Assembly: GCF_004358185.1 (NCBI RefSeq) | Contig: NZ_SMUV01000068.1 | Span: 1 to 64,000 of the forward strand | Length of the DNA stretch: 64,000 nucleotides | Direction of reading: 5' to 3' | DNA from: Antarcticimicrobium luteum | GTDB taxonomy: Bacteria > Pseudomonadota > Alphaproteobacteria > Rhodobacterales > Rhodobacteraceae | In this document: in pieces, positions 17,580 through 25,529 of the stretch | How the letters are laid out: every line of letters begins with the position of its first letter | How positions within the stretch are numbered: position 1 is the stretch's first letter | Notes under the pieces: model-generated | Told to the model about the DNA's origin: nothing | The model's database searches: none | What the model saw: the letters and a program-made list of their open reading frames with translations, nothing else | Made by a program: the position numbers and the translations under genes

Positions 17580-18071
17580 ATGTCCAAGATCGAACCCAAC
17601 CTGGCCGCGCCGATGGCGCCGTCTAGGATTGATTTCGCCGCCGTGCTGGCCCGGCAGTCCGAGCGCGACGCGCGGATCGCAGCTTTGCGACCGGCCAACA
17701 AGGAACGCCTCTTCGATGGCCTGTCTGCCGCGGGCATCACACATGTGACTGTTTGTTTCGACGGCTATGGCGACAGCGGTCAGGTTGAGAGTATCGCTGC
17801 CTACGCTGGCGACGCCGAAGTCACTTTCCCCAAGACCCAGATCGCCTATGCCGCATTGACCTGGGACGACCCGGAGGTCGAGATGCGGGCGCTTTCGCTC
17901 GAAGATGTCGTGGAGCAACTGGCCTACGATTTGCTGTCTGACACCCATGGCGGTTGGGAAAACAACGACGGGGCCTACGGCGAGTTCTGCTTCGACGCAA
18001 GCGTTCGCACCATCCACCTCGAGTTCAACGAGCGCTTCACCTCGTCCGAACTCACCACCCACGATTTGTAA
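17580..18071 (+). CDS. DUF6878-like plasmid protein
   Basis: 163 aa, acidic. The motif ITHVTVCFDGYGDSGQVE and the segment YDLLSDTHGGWENNDGAYGE followed by FCFDASVRTIHLEF are characteristic of a family found in alphaproteobacterial plasmids (DUF6878 by recollection). The start at 17580 has an excellent ribosome site (CCGGAG). It is directly followed by the DUF6915-like gene. No enzymatic motif is seen; the function is unknown. Confidence 0.7.
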   Translation: MSKIEPNLAAPMAPSRIDFAAVLARQSERDARIAALRPANKERLFDGLSAAGITHVTVCFDGYGDSGQVESIAAYAGDAEVTFPKTQIAYAALTWDDPEVEMRALSLEDVVEQLAYDLLSDTHGGWENNDGAYGEFCFDASVRTIHLEFNERFTSSELTTHDL

Positions 18072-18081
18072 GGGGGCGGCG

Positions 18082-18459
18082 ATGGCACATCCCTATCACC
18101 ACGCCCTCTCCTCTGTGAAGAAATGGGGCGGCACGGTCGACTGCTACATGGCCGTGCATAGCTGGTTCGACCAGAGCAAGGAGATCACAGCCGATTTCCG
18201 GCATCGGGCGCTGCGCCACCATGCGGAGGGTATTTTCATGGCCGAGACGATTTTCGGTCCGACGATCACGCTTTCGACCGGGCGCATCATCCCGACCCGC
18301 TGGGTCGGCGAGCAGCATGTGAAGGAAGACCTCGGCTTCATCCCAAGTTTCGCCGACTGGGTGAAGGCCATCCGGCCCGAACCCTGGATGGGCCGGTCCG
18401 AGCGGATCGAAGCAAAGGTCGACCCGCATCTCGCCTCGCCCGTGGTCGAGGTGAGCTGA
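18082..18459 (+). CDS. DUF6915-like plasmid protein
   Basis: 125 aa. It begins MAHPYHHALSSVKKWGG and contains HSWFDQSKEITADFRHRALR then HHAEGIFMAETIFG. The repeated His/Trp pattern is typical of the DUF6915 family of phage and plasmid proteins (family number by recollection). AGGGGGCGGCG provides the ribosome site 10 bp after the previous stop, indicating an operon. The function is unknown; the histidine-rich N-terminus could bind metal. Confidence 0.7.
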   Translation: MAHPYHHALSSVKKWGGTVDCYMAVHSWFDQSKEITADFRHRALRHHAEGIFMAETIFGPTITLSTGRIIPTRWVGEQHVKEDLGFIPSFADWVKAIRPEPWMGRSERIEAKVDPHLASPVVEVS

Positions 18460-18460
18460 C

Positions 18461-18658
18461 ATGACCGATCCAGCCTATCAGCGCCTCGGCCTGCCGCTGA
18501 CGGCGTCGCCCCAGACAGTTCTGCGCGCGGCGGTCCGGGCGCTGCACCCCGACACGCGCGCCGTGCGCAGCTTCCGGACGGCGCGCAAGCGCTTCTACCG
18601 GCAGATGCTCTGTGCGCATGCCGCGCGGCAGGCATCGGGCGACAATCCGACCGGCTGA
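18461..18658 (+). CDS. Small protein with J-domain-like HPD motif
   Basis: 65 aa. YQRLGLPLTASPQTVLRAAV then RALHPDTRAVRSFRTARKRF follows the J-domain pattern: Y-x-x-LGL, helix II, HPD, basic helix III. It is shorter than a true J-domain (about 70 aa) and the HPD loop is compressed. It starts 1 nt after the preceding stop, so it is translationally coupled. It could be a plasmid-encoded mini co-chaperone or a chance resemblance; I favour a real coding gene of unproven function. Confidence 0.6.
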   Translation: MTDPAYQRLGLPLTASPQTVLRAAVRALHPDTRAVRSFRTARKRFYRQMLCAHAARQASGDNPTG

Positions 18659-18692
18659 TCGCTTCCAACCAACCCTTCATCCCAATCCAGCG

Positions 18693-18710
18693 CCCGGCCC
18701 CTTGGCCGGG
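18693..18710 (+). terminator. Hairpin with TTTCTC tail in the intergenic leader
   Basis: CCCGGCC (18693-18699) and GGCCGGG (18704-18710) with a CCTT loop, then TTTCTC. It looks like a weak intrinsic terminator or attenuator placed 24 nt before the next start codon. Confidence 0.45.
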
Positions 18711-18733
18711 TTTCTCAATCTCAGGAGGTCCCC

Positions 18734-19153
18734 ATGGCGGATTACTTCACCCATTTCTCATGCCTGATCGACGTCGGCAGCCCCGACAAGGCCGCGCGCG
18801 CGCTCGCGCTGTTCCAGAGCTTGCGCGCCGCGGATCAGGACGCCGATGACCCGGAGGTCTCGGGCTTCACTCTTGCGCGCCAGGACGCGCCTGAAGGCAG
18901 CACCCTCTGGATCCATGACGACGAGCACGGTGATGTCGAGGCGGTTATCCGCTTCGTGCTGCGCTTGGCTGAAGAACTCGACCTCGCAGGTTTATGGGGG
19001 TTCCAGTACGCGCTGACCTGCTCTCGTCCGCGCCTCGACGCCTTCGGCGGCGGCGCGCATATCATCGATCTTGGGGCGCGCAAATCCATCGGCTGGACCA
19101 GCACGCAAGAATGGCTGGCCGCCGCGCTGAATGGGGAGGACGTCGATGCCTGA
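18734..19153 (+). CDS. Hypothetical acidic plasmid protein
   Basis: 139 aa, strongly acidic. It opens MADYFTHFSCLIDVGSPDKA, carries WIHDDEHGDVEAVIRFVLRL in the middle, and ends IDLGARKSIGWTSTQEWLAAAL. I do not recognise a named domain. GGAGG stands 6 nt before the ATG. Its stop overlaps the next start by 8 bp, so the two are co-translated. Small acidic proteins on conjugative plasmids are sometimes DNA mimics, but nothing here proves it. Confidence 0.7.
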   Translation: MADYFTHFSCLIDVGSPDKAARALALFQSLRAADQDADDPEVSGFTLARQDAPEGSTLWIHDDEHGDVEAVIRFVLRLAEELDLAGLWGFQYALTCSRPRLDAFGGGAHIIDLGARKSIGWTSTQEWLAAALNGEDVDA

Positions 19154-19790
19154 AGTCATCTGCACAACAGTCTACCAGTTCCCGGAACTCTCGGATGCGG
19201 CGAAGGAAAAGGCGCGCAGCTGGTATCGCGAGCTTGGGCCCCACGACGACTGGTGGGACGCGATCTACGAGGATTTCGAGCGGGTCTGTGAGATCCTCGG
19301 CATCCGTCTGAAGACCACGCCCGTCCGCCTGATGGGCGGAGGGACGCGGGCTAAGCCCTGCATCTGGTTTTCAGGATTCTGGAGCCAGGGGGATGGGGCC
19401 TGTTTTGAAGCATACCTCAGCCACACCAAGGGCGCGGCCGCGCGCATCCGGGACTATGCGCCCCAGGACGCCACGCTGCACAGAATCGCCGACCGGCTGC
19501 AGGCCATTCAGCGGCGGAACTTCTACCAGCTCGCTGCCGAGGTCAGCCACCGCGGTCGCTACTACCACGAATACACCATGTCCGTGGACGTCACCCGCAA
19601 CAGCCCGACCTGGCAGCCGACCACCGAGGACGCAGAGGAGATAGTGACCGAGGCGCTGCGCGACCTTGCCCGCTGGCTCTACCGCCAGCTTCAGAACGAA
19701 TACGACCACCTTACCTCGGACGAGGCCATCGAGGAGGGGATCATCGTGAACGAGTACACGTTCACGGAAGGAGGGCGGCGATTCGGGTGA
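19146..19790 (+). CDS. Conserved hypothetical plasmid protein
   Basis: 214 aa from the ATG at 19146. Features are KEKARSWYRELGPHDDWWDA, then DFERVCEILGIRLKTTPVRL and IWFSGFWSQGDGACFE. Related proteins occur on proteobacterial plasmids and prophages and have at times been labelled antitoxin-of-stability-system, a name I cannot support. The GFWSQGDGA motif and the closing RWLYRQLQNEYDHLTSDEAI helix are the best landmarks. It overlaps the previous gene by 8 bp. Confidence 0.72.
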   Translation: MPEVICTTVYQFPELSDAAKEKARSWYRELGPHDDWWDAIYEDFERVCEILGIRLKTTPVRLMGGGTRAKPCIWFSGFWSQGDGACFEAYLSHTKGAAARIRDYAPQDATLHRIADRLQAIQRRNFYQLAAEVSHRGRYYHEYTMSVDVTRNSPTWQPTTEDAEEIVTEALRDLARWLYRQLQNEYDHLTSDEAIEEGIIVNEYTFTEGGRRFG

Positions 19791-19832
19791 GTGCGCTACT
19801 TTCGAAGTACTTTCCCGACCGAACTCTTGATT

Positions 19833-19853
19833 TGTACGTCAATGTGGCGTACA
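19833..19853 (+). promoter_or_regulatory. Candidate operator of the TacAT-like module
   Basis: TGTACG (19833-19838) and CGTACA (19848-19853) form an inverted repeat with 9-nt spacer, 27 nt before the antitoxin ATG. Ribbon-helix-helix antitoxins typically autoregulate through such short dyads. Confidence 0.5.
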
Positions 19854-19880
19854 TGATGGATGGAAAAACAGGAGGCGACC

Positions 19881-20189
19881 ATGCTTGGTTTCCACGACAC
19901 CACGCGCGCGATCGATGAGCGCAACGAGGCCCGGATGAATTTCCGGACGAAGCCGCGCATCAAGACAGCGATTCAGCAGGCGGCAGCGCTTTCTGGCGTC
20001 GACGATTCCGTCTTCACCATGAATGCCGCCTACCAGGCAGCGCTGGCAACGATTGCAGCACATGAACGGACGGTGCTGCAGCCGGTCGATCATGACGCGT
20101 TTTTCTCGGCACTCGATACTCCGGCAGCGCCGACAGACGCCTTGCGCTCGGCCTTCCGTCGGCATGGCAAAACAGTTGTGTCGCAGTAG
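19881..20189 (+). CDS. DUF1778 (TacA-like) ribbon-helix-helix antitoxin
   Basis: 102 aa from the ATG at 19881, with AGGAGG 6 nt upstream; the earlier ATG at 19860 lacks a site. It has the RHH order of DUF1778 proteins, ARMNFRTKPRIKTAIQQAAA followed by GVDDSVFTMNAAYQAALATI. The C-terminal tail (HDAFFSALDTPAAPTDALRS) is the part that neutralises the GNAT toxin. The next gene begins at the base after its TAG stop, the normal antitoxin-toxin coupling. It represses its own promoter with the toxin as co-repressor in known pairs. Confidence 0.9.
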   Translation: MLGFHDTTRAIDERNEARMNFRTKPRIKTAIQQAAALSGVDDSVFTMNAAYQAALATIAAHERTVLQPVDHDAFFSALDTPAAPTDALRSAFRRHGKTVVSQ

Positions 20190-20738
20190 ATGGCTGCATC
20201 ACAACCGGCCTCTTACATCATTGAGCCGTTCGATCCAAAGAGACATGATCGAGCGGCTTTTTCTTGCGGCGTCGAACAGGTCGACAACTACTTCCAGAAG
20301 ACGGCCAACAAGCTCGCCAAGACGGACAACGTCCGGCTCTATGTGATGGTCGATCCTGCCGGCACCGTAATCGGTTTCTATGCTCTCAATGCGCACGCTG
20401 TTCACTTTGCGGATTTACCTGAAAAGTTCGCGCGAACACGTCCGTCGCACGGCAATATCCCGGCCGCATACATCTCGATGATCGGGCGTGATCAGAAGTT
20501 CAGTGGGGGCGGTTTTGGCGGCGATTTGCTTGTCGATGCCCTCCGCCGGATTGCAGTTGCCGCAGATGCCATCGGCGTCGCTGTCGTCATGCTCGATGTT
20601 CTCGACTGTGGCGATCCCGACCGCGTGGCCCGCCGCAAGGCGCTATACGAAAGCTACGGCTTTCTGCCGCTCGCATCGAACCCGCTGAGGATGTTCTTGC
20701 CAGTCAGCGTCGTTCGAAAGCTCATCGCTGAAGAGTAA
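20190..20738 (+). CDS. GNAT-family toxin (TacT-like tRNA acetyltransferase)
   Basis: 182 aa. It follows TacT/AtaT-type toxins: YIIEPFDPKRHDRAAFSCGV, the VDNYFQ start block, ISMIGRDQKF then SGGGFGGDLLVDALRR as acetyl-CoA loop, and the catalytic Tyr in LYESYGF. TacT-like toxins acetylate the amino acid on charged tRNA and stop translation until the antitoxin binds. The loop is degenerate against the usual QGxGxG (GGGFGG), but glycines are kept. It is coupled to the antitoxin by a TAGATG junction. Confidence 0.88.
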   Translation: MAASQPASYIIEPFDPKRHDRAAFSCGVEQVDNYFQKTANKLAKTDNVRLYVMVDPAGTVIGFYALNAHAVHFADLPEKFARTRPSHGNIPAAYISMIGRDQKFSGGGFGGDLLVDALRRIAVAADAIGVAVVMLDVLDCGDPDRVARRKALYESYGFLPLASNPLRMFLPVSVVRKLIAEE

Positions 20739-20825
20739 GCAGTGCAGATGAAGGACGCGGCGCTCACCGAGCTGGCCGGGCTCGGACAGGCGGTTGACCG
20801 CGGTTGAAGTCCTGAAGAGCCAATC

Positions 20826-20845
20826 TGCCAGCCTATAGGCTGGCA
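20826..20845. repeat. Perfect 20-bp palindrome
   Basis: TGCCAGCCTATAGGCTGGCA is fully self-complementary. It lies about 90 bp past the toxin gene, in the space before the convergent gene at 20924. It could be a terminator stem (8-bp stem, TATA loop), an operator, or a resolution site. Confidence 0.6.
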
Positions 20846-20923
20846 ACTACGCTCAGTTTGCCAAACTACGGTGTGGCAAGCGCTCCGGACGGCCGCACAG
20901 GGCGTCACCAGCCGGTGCCGTCC

Positions 20924-21220
20924 TCACCTGTTCCCGTCGATCCACTTCGACATCAGGCCCTTGTCGCGGAAGCATTCGTCCGGGACGGCGCGGCGCTTGA
21001 TCCGGGCGAGTTTCTCCGCGAAGGCCACCTGCTTGGACGTGGGCAGTTGGTCCATGTCCGATACCGGCTTCAGCCGGGCCTGCGCCTCGATCCAGGCACT
21101 CAAAGATCGCCGGTCTTGCTGAACCTCCCAGGGCAGGAGCGTCCGGTTGCGCAGGGCGAGCGCCCGCGCATAGGCGATCTGCTTGGGCGTTGCGGGCAGG
21201 GCGGCCGTGGTGCTTTCCAT
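20924..21220 (-). CDS. Small plasmid protein with a duplicated TPKQxAYA motif
   Basis: 98 aa made of two similar halves. The first is LPATPKQIAYARALALRNRT with a SLSAWIEAQ end; the second is LPTSKQVAFAEKLARIKRRA with a LMSKWIDGN end. Each half looks like a short helical, possibly DNA-binding, repeat. Related sequences are frequent on alphaproteobacterial plasmids and as tails of larger replication or helicase-type proteins, but I cannot name the family. It is transcribed against the neighbouring plus-strand block. Confidence 0.7.
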   Translation of the reverse strand: MESTTAALPATPKQIAYARALALRNRTLLPWEVQQDRRSLSAWIEAQARLKPVSDMDQLPTSKQVAFAEKLARIKRRAVPDECFRDKGLMSKWIDGNR

Positions 21221-21306
21221 GGTGGAACCCCCTTTCTGGCTTGGTTCAGAAAATAGAACATAACAGGAACAAAATCAAGCTAAGCGTCCGGGCCGCGTCG
21301 GTCCGA

Positions 21307-21398
21307 GAGGAAGAGGGGGGGCCGGGGAAGATCAGGCCTGAGGGTGCCCGAGAGAGGGCGTCCGGGCCTGTCCCTTTCCCTCATTCCGGAGTTTTCCA
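21307..21398 (+). promoter_or_regulatory. Purine tract, hairpin and CTCATTCCGGAGTTT leader (leader family member)
   Basis: A purine tract (21307-21327) is followed by an imperfect hairpin with GAGAGA loop (21334-21369). Then CTCATTCCGGAGTTTTCCA comes directly before the ATG at 21399. The three parts appear in the same order as at 17496-17579. Confidence 0.55.
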
Positions 21399-22005
21399 AT
21401 GACCTATCTCGCTCCCGTTGCGCCTCCAGTTCCTGTTCCGACTGCTGAACCCGCGCCCGCAATCCTCGCCGTCGCCGAGGCACTGCAGCCTGATCTCGCC
21501 CAAGGCTTCCAGATCCGCCGGGGTTTCTTCCTCGGCGATGGCACTGGGGCGGGCAAGGGCCGTCAGTCGGCCGGGATCTTGCTCGACAACTGGGCCCGAG
21601 GAAGACGCAAGGCGCTGTGGATCTCAAAGAGCGACAAGCTGCTGGAAGATGCGCAGCGCGACTGGTCGGCGCTCGGGCAGGAGCGCCTGCTGGTCACACC
21701 GCTCTCGCGCTTTGCCCAAGGCCGCGACATCCCGCTGACCGAAGGCGTCCTCTTCACCACCTATGCGACGCTGCGCTCGGAAGAGCGCGGGGCCAAGAAG
21801 TCCCGCGTCGACCAGATCGTCGACTGGTTGGGCGCGGATTTTGACGGGGTGATCCTGTTCGATGAAAGCCACGCCATGGCCAATGCCGTCGGCGGCAAGG
21901 GCGAGCGGGGTGATACCATGGCCTCGCAACAGGGCAGGGCGGGTCTGCGCCTGCAGCATAAACTGCCCAATGCCCGCGTGGTCTATGTCTCGGCCACGGG
22001 TGCAG
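21399..22005 (+). pseudogene. Strawberry-notch-type helicase/ATPase, truncated
   Basis: About 200 aa of a protein that normally exceeds 1000 aa. Present are the Walker A-like GFFLGDGTGAGKGRQSAGIL, ALWISKSDKLLEDAQRDW, and the Walker B/DEAH-like GVILFDESHAMAN, ending at ARVVYVSATGA. At about 22005 the homology stops abruptly and the frame ends after seven foreign residues at 22028. These large SF2-like ATPases sit on roseobacter and rhizobial plasmids, and their N-terminal part is also missing here. The fragment keeps its leader and ribosome site, so a short protein may still be made. Confidence 0.78.
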
Positions 22006-23352
22006 GCGCAGCGCCGCCTTCAGCGTGAGCAGGACGGCTCCGAGGTGAAATCCACCGAACTCGAGCGCCTGACGGCCGAAGGCCTGACTCTCGTTGAACG
22101 GCGCAACTGCATGGACATGATGCGCGATCACGCCGCCACCGAGTTCGTCCATCACACGGGATCGACCTGGCGCCCCCGCACCGGATCAATCGTGAACCGC
22201 CAGCACATGACCGCCGCCCTGATCGACAGCCGCGACTTCCTCGCCGCCAAGCGCCGCGCCGAGACCGAGGTAATGCTTCCCGCAGGCCCCAAGGTCGCCC
22301 TCACCGGCGGGACCGATTTCAACGATCACCGCCTGATCTGGGGCAAGCTCGACCAGGTCCGGACCAAGTATCCCGACATGGTCCTCCTGCACGGTGGCAG
22401 CCCGAAGGGCGCAGAGCTCATCGCCGCCAAATGGGCCGAGGCTCGCAGCGTGACGCAGGTCGCCTTCAAGCCCGACTGGACCAAGCACGCCAAAGCAGCC
22501 CCCTTCAAGCGCAACGACGCCATGCTCGATGTGCTGCCAGTGGGTGTTGGGTATCTTACCCATTTCGGCCACTTCCGACAGCAGCACATGCAGCACAAAG
22601 GGATGATCTGGGACGTGGGGCTGATCACCTTCTTGCCTAAGGCGGACCATGAAACCACCGAGGACGCCTGCAATGCGGTGATCATGACGATCCAGATGGG
22701 AATCCCGGTTGCGCGGATCGAACTGCTGGATGCGCTGTCTGTACGTGCCGTGAACAGCTACTCCAAGCTCGACCTGCCTGAAACGCCGCATCTGCTGCTC
22801 GAATTTCATGGGTCCGAAACCTCGGTGGCCGAACAGGCCGAGATGTTCGGCGAGATCGCTGCCGATTGCGGTGGCACCGAGTTTCTGTGGACTGCAAATG
22901 CCGAGGACCGAAACAAGCTTTGGCAGGCCCGGCACAACGCCTATTGGGCAAGCCTCACCCTACGCCCCGGCGCCAAGGGACTATCAACCGATGCCTGCGT
23001 GCCGATGTCGCGACTTGCCGAATGTGTAACCTCGGCTCAGAGCAAAGCACGAGAGCTGAACCTGATCGCTCCCATCGTCGGACATGTCGGGGACGGGAAC
23101 TTCCACACCTTACTTTTGATCGACGTCGGAGACCCCGAGGAAATCTCTCGCGCCGAGGAATTCGTCGGCTGGCTGAACGATCTTGCGATTTCCATGGAGG
23201 GCACCTGCACCGGCGAACACGGGATCGGCCAAGGCAAGAAGCGCTATCTACAAAAGGAAATGGGACCGATGCTGGACTATATGGCGCAAGTCAAATCGGC
23301 GCTGGACCCCAAGGGTATCATGAATCCGGGCAAGGTTTACCCGCGGAGCTGA
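22006..23352 (+). pseudogene. Chimeric ORF: DUF2493 (SLOG-type) protein fused to the C-terminus of an FAD-linked D-lactate dehydrogenase
   Basis: One open frame joins two unrelated proteins. The part up to about 22550 has REQDGSEVKSTELERLTAEG, then PKVALTGGTDFNDHRLIWGK and VLLHGGSPKGAELIAAKWAE. This is the DUF2493/YspA-like nucleotide-binding family seen on these plasmids; its N-terminus is missing. From about 22555 (YLTHFGHFRQQHMQHKGMIW) the chain is the C-terminal cap and FAD-oxidase C domain of D-lactate/glycolate dehydrogenases: VGHVGDGNFHTLLLID, TCTGEHGIGQGKKRYL, LDPKGIMNPGKVYP. The FAD-binding domain is absent, so oxidase activity is not expected. The frame is open upstream into the helicase fragment, with no obvious start codon of its own. 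Confidence 0.8.
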
Positions 23353-23411
23353 TCAACCGGCCGCCGGCGTCGCTTTCGGGGCATCCAATTTCGCGATATC
23401 GGAGATCAAAT

Positions 23412-23437
23412 CCCCTGACCGGCGCTTCGGTCAGGGG
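23412..23437 (+). terminator. Hairpin after the chimeric gene
   Basis: CCCCTGACCG (23412-23421) pairs perfectly with CGGTCAGGGG (23428-23437), loop 6 nt, 59 nt past the stop. It is probably the original terminator of the D-lactate dehydrogenase gene; there is no long T-run. Confidence 0.55.
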
Positions 23438-23605
23438 GGCCGTCTGCAAGGCGCCCAACGGAAGCATGAGGCCCCTAGGGGAAACTTCGGTTACAACTTC
23501 CCACTGTCCGGCTGAACTTGCGCGGACGCAATCACTTTGCAAAGTCAGTTAACTGCGCAAAGCCGTCAATGGTCTGATTCGCAGCTAAAGACCGCTTCCA
23601 GCCGA

Positions 23606-25136
23606 TTCTGTGGAAAAACACCCGTTCGCGGGCGCAGAATTCCGCCGCTTGAGTTGGGCGCGAGCGCCTTTCCTATGAGGCTTTTCGCGGTTGCTGCGGT
23701 GCGGGAAGGATCTTGGCCAGTTTGCGGAGGTTCTGGGCGGTGGCGGCGAGGAGAAATTCGTCGTTTGCGCCACATGGCCCACGCAATCGGAGCCGTCCGA
23801 GGCTGAGGATCCGCTTGAGATGCGCAAAGAGCATCTCGACCTTCTTCCTCAGCTTCATCGAGATCACGTATTGCTCGGTCTTTGCTATGTCCCGAGCAAC
23901 CTGCCGGGCGTCTTCATGTTCCTCGCGGGTGATCTTGCGTGCGTCTGCGTTCGGGCAGCATCTCGCCTTGGATGGGCAGGCCTGGCAGACTTCTTTCAGC
24001 GCGCGATATCGGGCCGTGCCCTTGCCAGTCGCCCCCCGATTGGGGTCCGAGTAATTGCGGCGGAATTGCTTCAACTCGTGGCCCTCTGGGCAGATGTATT
24101 GATCGTTCCCGGCGTCCCATTCGAAGTCCGCTCGGGTCCAGGTCCCGTCATTACGTCCGGACTTGTCTAAGACCGGAATGTGCGGCGCGATCTTGCGATC
24201 GACAAGCCAACCCAGCATCGGCGCGGTGCCGTAGGCGGTGTCGGCGATCAGGCGCTCGGGATGCAGGTCGAACTTGTCCTTCACCCGCCTCAGCATGGTC
24301 TTGGCCGATCCGACCTCGGCTTGCCGGATTGATCTCGTGGCCTCCACGTCCACGATAACACCATGGTCGGTGTCGATCAGGTAATTGTCGGAGTAGCTGA
24401 AGAACGCCGGGCCTTTACGGGCAGCGGTCCACTGGCTGGCCGGGTCGGAATGTGACGTGAACTTCGGCTGGACCTCGCTGGCGGCGCCGAAGGCAGCCTC
24501 ATCCAGCGTGTCCAGATACTCGCGAACGGCGCGGGGCGCATCGGCTGGATCGATTTGTCCGATGTCCCAGTCCTCTTTCGGTGTCGAGTTCTGCTTGTTG
24601 GCATCGGCCTCGATCAGACTGGCATCGATGGCCATGCGCTGCCCGCTGACCAGGCCCTCTTCAATGCAGCGTGCGACGGTCATCTCGAACAGGTGGCGCA
24701 GCAATTCGCTGTCGCGGAAACGCCCGTGCCTGTTCTTCGAGAAGGTCGAGTGATCCGGAACCCGGTCTCTCAGATCGAGGCGGTAAAACCAACGATACGC
24801 CAGGTTCAGATGCACCTCCTCGCAGAGTCGCCGTTCGGACCGGATGCCGAAGCAATAGCCGACCAGAAGCATGCGGATCAGCAACTCGGGGTCGACGGAT
24901 GGGCGCCCCATGTGGCTGTAAAAGTCGGCGAGGTAGGCCCGGATCCCGGTCAGATCGACGAACCGGTCAATGGAGCGCAGCAGATGATCCTGGGGGATGT
25001 GATCTTCCAGCGAGAACTCGTAGAACAGCGATGGCTGCGCCTCCTGCCTCGGTCCCATCATCGCAAATCCTCCCGCCCAATGCGGGAATTGAATCAGCCC
25101 GATGCCCCTCGATCAAGCACGAGTTTTTCAACGGAA
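23606..25136 (-). mobile_element. IS1182-family insertion sequence, about 1.53 kb
   Basis: Near-matching ends TTCTGTGGAAAAAC (23606-23619) and the complement of TTCCGTTGAAAAAC (25123-25136), 12 of 14 identical, bracket a single transposase gene on the minus strand. The exact outer base and target duplication are not certain. Confidence 0.72.
23673..25061 (-). CDS. IS1182-family transposase
   Basis: 462 aa, full length. It opens RQEAQPSLFYEFSLEDHIPQ then HLLRSIDRFVDL, with the conserved GRPSVDPELLIRMLLVGYCF block. Catalytic acidic residues are Asp in MAIDASLIEADANK, Asp in LIADTAYGTAPML, and Glu in RKKVEMLFAHLKRIL. A CPEGHELKQF and CxxC zinc-like segment lies before the last block, as usual in this family. 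The frame is uninterrupted, so the element may be active. Confidence 0.9.
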   Translation of the reverse strand: MMGPRQEAQPSLFYEFSLEDHIPQDHLLRSIDRFVDLTGIRAYLADFYSHMGRPSVDPELLIRMLLVGYCFGIRSERRLCEEVHLNLAYRWFYRLDLRDRVPDHSTFSKNRHGRFRDSELLRHLFEMTVARCIEEGLVSGQRMAIDASLIEADANKQNSTPKEDWDIGQIDPADAPRAVREYLDTLDEAAFGAASEVQPKFTSHSDPASQWTAARKGPAFFSYSDNYLIDTDHGVIVDVEATRSIRQAEVGSAKTMLRRVKDKFDLHPERLIADTAYGTAPMLGWLVDRKIAPHIPVLDKSGRNDGTWTRADFEWDAGNDQYICPEGHELKQFRRNYSDPNRGATGKGTARYRALKEVCQACPSKARCCPNADARKITREEHEDARQVARDIAKTEQYVISMKLRKKVEMLFAHLKRILSLGRLRLRGPCGANDEFLLAATAQNLRKLAKILPAPQQPRKAS

Positions 25137-25529
25137 TACGCCCTCTCGACCGAACGGGCATGGTCAGCACGGGGCCAGAGCGCATGTCGAGTTTGGGCTG
25201 ACACCATCCGCATGCACCCGCAGCATCTAAAGCAAGAGCATCGGGCGCAATGGGATTCTCACGTCATTGGCAAACCCCGCAAGCGGGGCCGGGCTGTTGA
25301 GGCTTTGCCCTGAATTCTGATCCCGCCGTCTCCCTGTAGCAATATGACCTGGCAGGTCTCATCCTGAGCCATGCCAAGACGTTTGCCACATGGTCGCCAT
25401 TACGATCCGCTTTCAGCCCTCACGGGTCTGCATCCCTTTTGCAAGGCAGGCAGCGTCACAACCTTTCGCCTTTGCAACGATCACTGTCTCGCTCCGTGCG
25501 CTCGCGAGCATTGTAGGGCTGATGGCGGT
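25137..25529. other. Spacer of about 390 bp without a recognised gene
   Basis: Only short unsupported frames occur. No hairpin or promoter stood out. It follows the right end of the IS1182 element and probably contains remnants of the disrupted target region. Confidence 0.4.

Noticed and set aside
23412-23437. Hairpin as an attachment site for the IS1182 element
   Set aside because: It lies about 170 bp outside the element's end and is better explained as a gene terminator.
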